A program made the translations under genes and the position numbers. Positions 8,525 to 11,109 of a stretch of DNA of 11,109 bases are shown here, one piece after another. The stretch spans positions 1-11,109 of the forward strand of contig JAAAUF010001158.1 in the NCBI GenBank assembly GCA_015499985.1. Direction: 5' to 3'. This DNA comes from Haplosporangium gracile (Eukaryota; Mortierellomycota; Mortierellomycetes; Mortierellales; Mortierellaceae). The notes beneath the pieces are model-generated. The model had not been told where the DNA came from. It saw only the letters and a program-made list of their open reading frames with translations, and ran no database searches. Within the stretch, counting starts at the first letter, position 1, and each line of letters starts with the position of its first letter.

Positions 8525-11076
8525 ATGATCATGCCCACGGGAAAAACACTCTTGCTGGCGATTTGCCTTGCAACTGCTGCATTACCGCACAGTTCAACAA
8601 CAATTGCATCTCCTTTGGCTCTACCACTCTACACACTCGACATCAACAGCAGCGGCGCAGATGTGACAGGACTCGTCAACAACGCCCCCGCAGCCAAGGA
8701 TATCTCAGGAATTCATCTCTTACTCGATAACGACGTTGACTCCCAGACCCCAAAGAACCCTATCATTTTACTCTCGAAACCAAGGACCTACAGGGATAGT
8801 CATTCAACCTGTATTTTGCTGGGTGAAAGTACGGATGGCAACGCAGTTGACTACAACTTGATCATTTTCATTTGTATTACTCTGGACAGCAAGTCACTCA
8901 CACAAGTCTTCGCTGCTTTTTCAAATATTGTAGATCTTACCTCAGGTAGTACGCCCGGTCTACAACACTTGCTTGACACAACTCCAGTGGCTGTGAGTGA
9001 GGTCAAGGGCGCCAACCACTACTGGATCAGTAACGGTAGTGAAAGCAACTCGAAGTGCACCGCATTTGACCGCAAGTCTGGCCGTACTCTCCAGCTCTCC
9101 TGCTTGGTCAAGTTGTCTGCTCTCTGCACTAACTCTCTTGCTCGCACTCAAGTCGGGACCAAAAACGACAAATCCAAGCAGATCAAGGTCAGGACACCTA
9201 AAGCAGGAACTTGGCAGGGATACCGTGACCAGAACCAATTTCGCTTCCTTGGCATCCCCTATGCGGAACCACCCGTCGGCAAACTTCGATTCCAGAAACC
9301 CATGCATCTCAGCCCACGCAAATACGGCGGCAGCAATAAAGTCAATGACGCGACAGAGTACGGATTCGCCTGCATACAGCTGGTGCCACTCGGAATCAAC
9401 TTGACCAGTGAGCAATGGGACTTTTTCCTCGGTGCCAAACAGTCGGAGGATTGTCTTCATTTGAACGTTTTCACGCCTTCGCTGAAGGAGGGTCGATCCA
9501 AGGGGTTGCCTGTGATGGTCTACGTTCATGGCGGTGGCTATACTGCGTTTGCATCCTCGACGCCCATCTACGAGCCGGGAAACTTGGTCTCTCGAGGAGG
9601 AGTTGTTATCGTTACCCTCAGTAAGTTGCTTTCAGGCTCTTCATTCTAATCTGTTGTTGTCACTATGTATATTTTCTGCATGCGATTTTGACCGAGTTGT
9701 GTGCTCCTCTTCCTGCGTAGACTATCGCTTGAGCGTCTTTGGTCTCTTTGAGAACACGTCTGCCATCCCACGCTCCAAGGCCCCGGGGAACTTGGCTACC
9801 AGAGATCAGATCGCCGCATTGCTATGGGTACGCGACAACATCGCTGCGTTTGGCGGCGATCCTAACCAGGTCACCATCTTTGGACAGAGTGCAGGTGGAT
9901 GGTCAATGCGAGGTCTGCTCTCGGCGCCTTCCGCTTTTGATCTCTACAGGAACGTCATCTCTCAGTCAGACCCGATGGGCATGTAAGACTTGTTTTATGG
10001 AGTGAGAATAGCATGTTGAGATGGATTATATTTTATTTTTTTGACTGACAATTAACATAGCATATCCTGATAACAACTATAGCCCTCTTTCGAACCCCAA
10101 ATTTGCAGGCGCGATTACAGACCTGACGATGCAGAACCTCGGATGCAAGTCGTCAGATCTGGCCTGTGCGCAGAACAAAACAACGGATGAAATCACTGCG
10201 GCGCAGACCAAGGCTGTGGATGTGTTCCTTCGCCAGCCCAGGAACAGCTGGGTCCAACCCTCCGCCCTTTTTCGACCCAGTGTCGACAAGTCTCTCATCC
10301 ATGCCGACTTTGCCGAGCTGGTCCGGTCAGGAAAATACAACAAGAAGGCCAACATCATGTGGGGCTCTACCCGAGACGAGGCGGGCGCCTATGTACCACT
10401 TTTCCTTCCCAATGTGATCCCTTTGGCGGATGAGGATACGGAGCTGGCAAAACGGATACCAAATAGAAGAACGCTCGGACTCATTCGCTCGCCCTACTAC
10501 AAGACCAATGCATCCGACCCCGATACTGTGCGTGATAAGTTTGGTTCTGCTAATACGGACTATTACTGGACGTGCCCCATCCAAATCATGAGTCGAGGCG
10601 TTGCTGTGCAAAAGTCGAATGTCTACACGTACATCATGGATCATGGACGGGATAGCAATGGGGCACTTGTGAAGGGGTCGGTTGGCTACTGTACAAAGCG
10701 TGTTTGTCACGGTGACGACAATATCCCAACGTTTGGGTCCGGTGATGCTCTCCCCGGAGTTGAGCAGACAGGTGACGATGCTCGGTTCTCGCGTCAGGTC
10801 ATTGACCGCTTCACCACCTTTGCCAAGACAGGAAACCCGAACCCGGGTAACAAGAAGGCCAACAGCAACCTTGGCGCTGCCTCCGAGAACCCAGATGTCA
10901 CGAATGTCCATTGGCCCAAGTACGACAAGTCGAATCCTGTCTTTTTGTTCAATGTACATAATAGCACCGTTGTTCGTAATGTGGATGTTGCCAAGTGTGA
11001 GTGGATAGCAAAAAACATTAAGTTTGATTATCAGCTTCATGGACCCACCGGCAAGTTTGTTCCCATCTTCCCATAA
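8525..11076 (+). CDS. Secreted type-B carboxylesterase with lectin-like N-terminal domain (copy 2), 4 exons
   Basis: Exons 8525-8828, 8934-9620, 9721-9982 and 10083-11076 give 748 residues. The frame stays open upstream to 8273, but 8525 is its first ATG. A hydrophobic signal peptide ends near residue 28 (TIA|SP). The lectin-like region spans about 62-170 (C96, W132, C143, C158, C166). The hydrolase domain starts near 198 (YRDQNQFRFLGIPYAEPP) and has HGGG (300-303), C248/C275, nucleophile Ser387 in FGQSAGG, Glu517 in GSTRDE and His627 in CHGDD, so the triad is intact. Exon 3 is exactly as long as in copy 1 (262 nt) and about 60 of its 86 encoded whole residues match by eye. Intron 1 (105 nt, GTACGG...GTAG) is a multiple of three with no stop, so a predictor might read through it. 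The conserved splice position and phase in copy 1 argue that it is removed. Substrate unknown. Confidence 0.9.
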
Positions 11077-11109
11077 GTCTTTCCTTTTGTATTCTTTTTT
11101 TTTTTTTTT
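11077..11109 (+). other. Start of the esterase 2 3' UTR, ending in poly-T
   Basis: The 33 nt after the stop are T-rich, and the last 15 bases (11095-11109) are all T. The window both starts and ends in homopolymer runs, which may mark assembly edges. No polyadenylation signal can be seen in so little sequence. Confidence 0.5.

Noticed and set aside
8960..9529. 189-codon minus-strand open frame inside esterase 2 exon 2
   Set aside because: It is antisense to conserved hydrolase sequence; long antisense frames arise from codon bias.
10060..10082. Earlier AG (10059-10060, ACATAG) as acceptor for esterase 2 exon 4
   Set aside because: Only the AG at 10081-10082 restores the frame and gives I-P-L-S-N-P-K, matching copy 1.
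10327..11040. 237-codon minus-strand open frame inside esterase 2 exon 4
   Set aside because: It is antisense to the exon with the catalytic Glu and His; no recognisable features and no independent promoter.

Overview
The window looks like nuclear DNA of a filamentous fungus, probably an early-diverging one (Mucoromycota; Mortierella-like lineages fit best, but this is an inference from gene style and not a search). It has intron-containing genes with short GT-AG introns (96-263 nt), ACTAAC/TACTAAC/CTGAC-like branch sites, pyrimidine-rich promoter tracts, secretory signal sequences and Golgi mannosylation machinery. No bacterial operons, RNA genes, transposons or CRISPR arrays were seen.

Four protein genes lie head to tail on the + strand. 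(1) 321-1644: a Cbf1-like basic helix-loop-helix transcription factor in three exons, with a long Gln-rich segment before the DNA-binding domain. (2) 2149-4231: a type II membrane GT71 mannosyltransferase (Mnn1/Mnn2 type) in three exons. (3) 4865-7458 and (4) 8525-11076: two paralogous secreted type-B carboxylesterases of four exons each. Their introns have matching positions and phases (1, 1, 2), so they are an old tandem duplication.

The most interesting feature is the N-terminal part (about 130 residues) of both esterases, upstream of the alpha/beta-hydrolase domain. Its four-cysteine pattern (C1, a Trp, C2, C3-x7-C4) resembles a compact C-type-lectin-like fold. If this holds, the pair encodes secreted esterases carrying a lectin-like module, an architecture I do not recognise as standard.

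The gaps (1-320, 1645-2148, 4232-4864, 7459-8524) hold promoters and UTRs: CT-rich tracts, CCAAT and TATA-like sites, and CACGTG boxes of the kind a Cbf1-like factor binds. The 1.07 kb gap between the esterases contains a strong orphan TATA element and a G-rich tract. The genes do not form a functional operon. At most, the GT71 enzyme would glycosylate proteins passing through the Golgi, which could include the secreted esterases.
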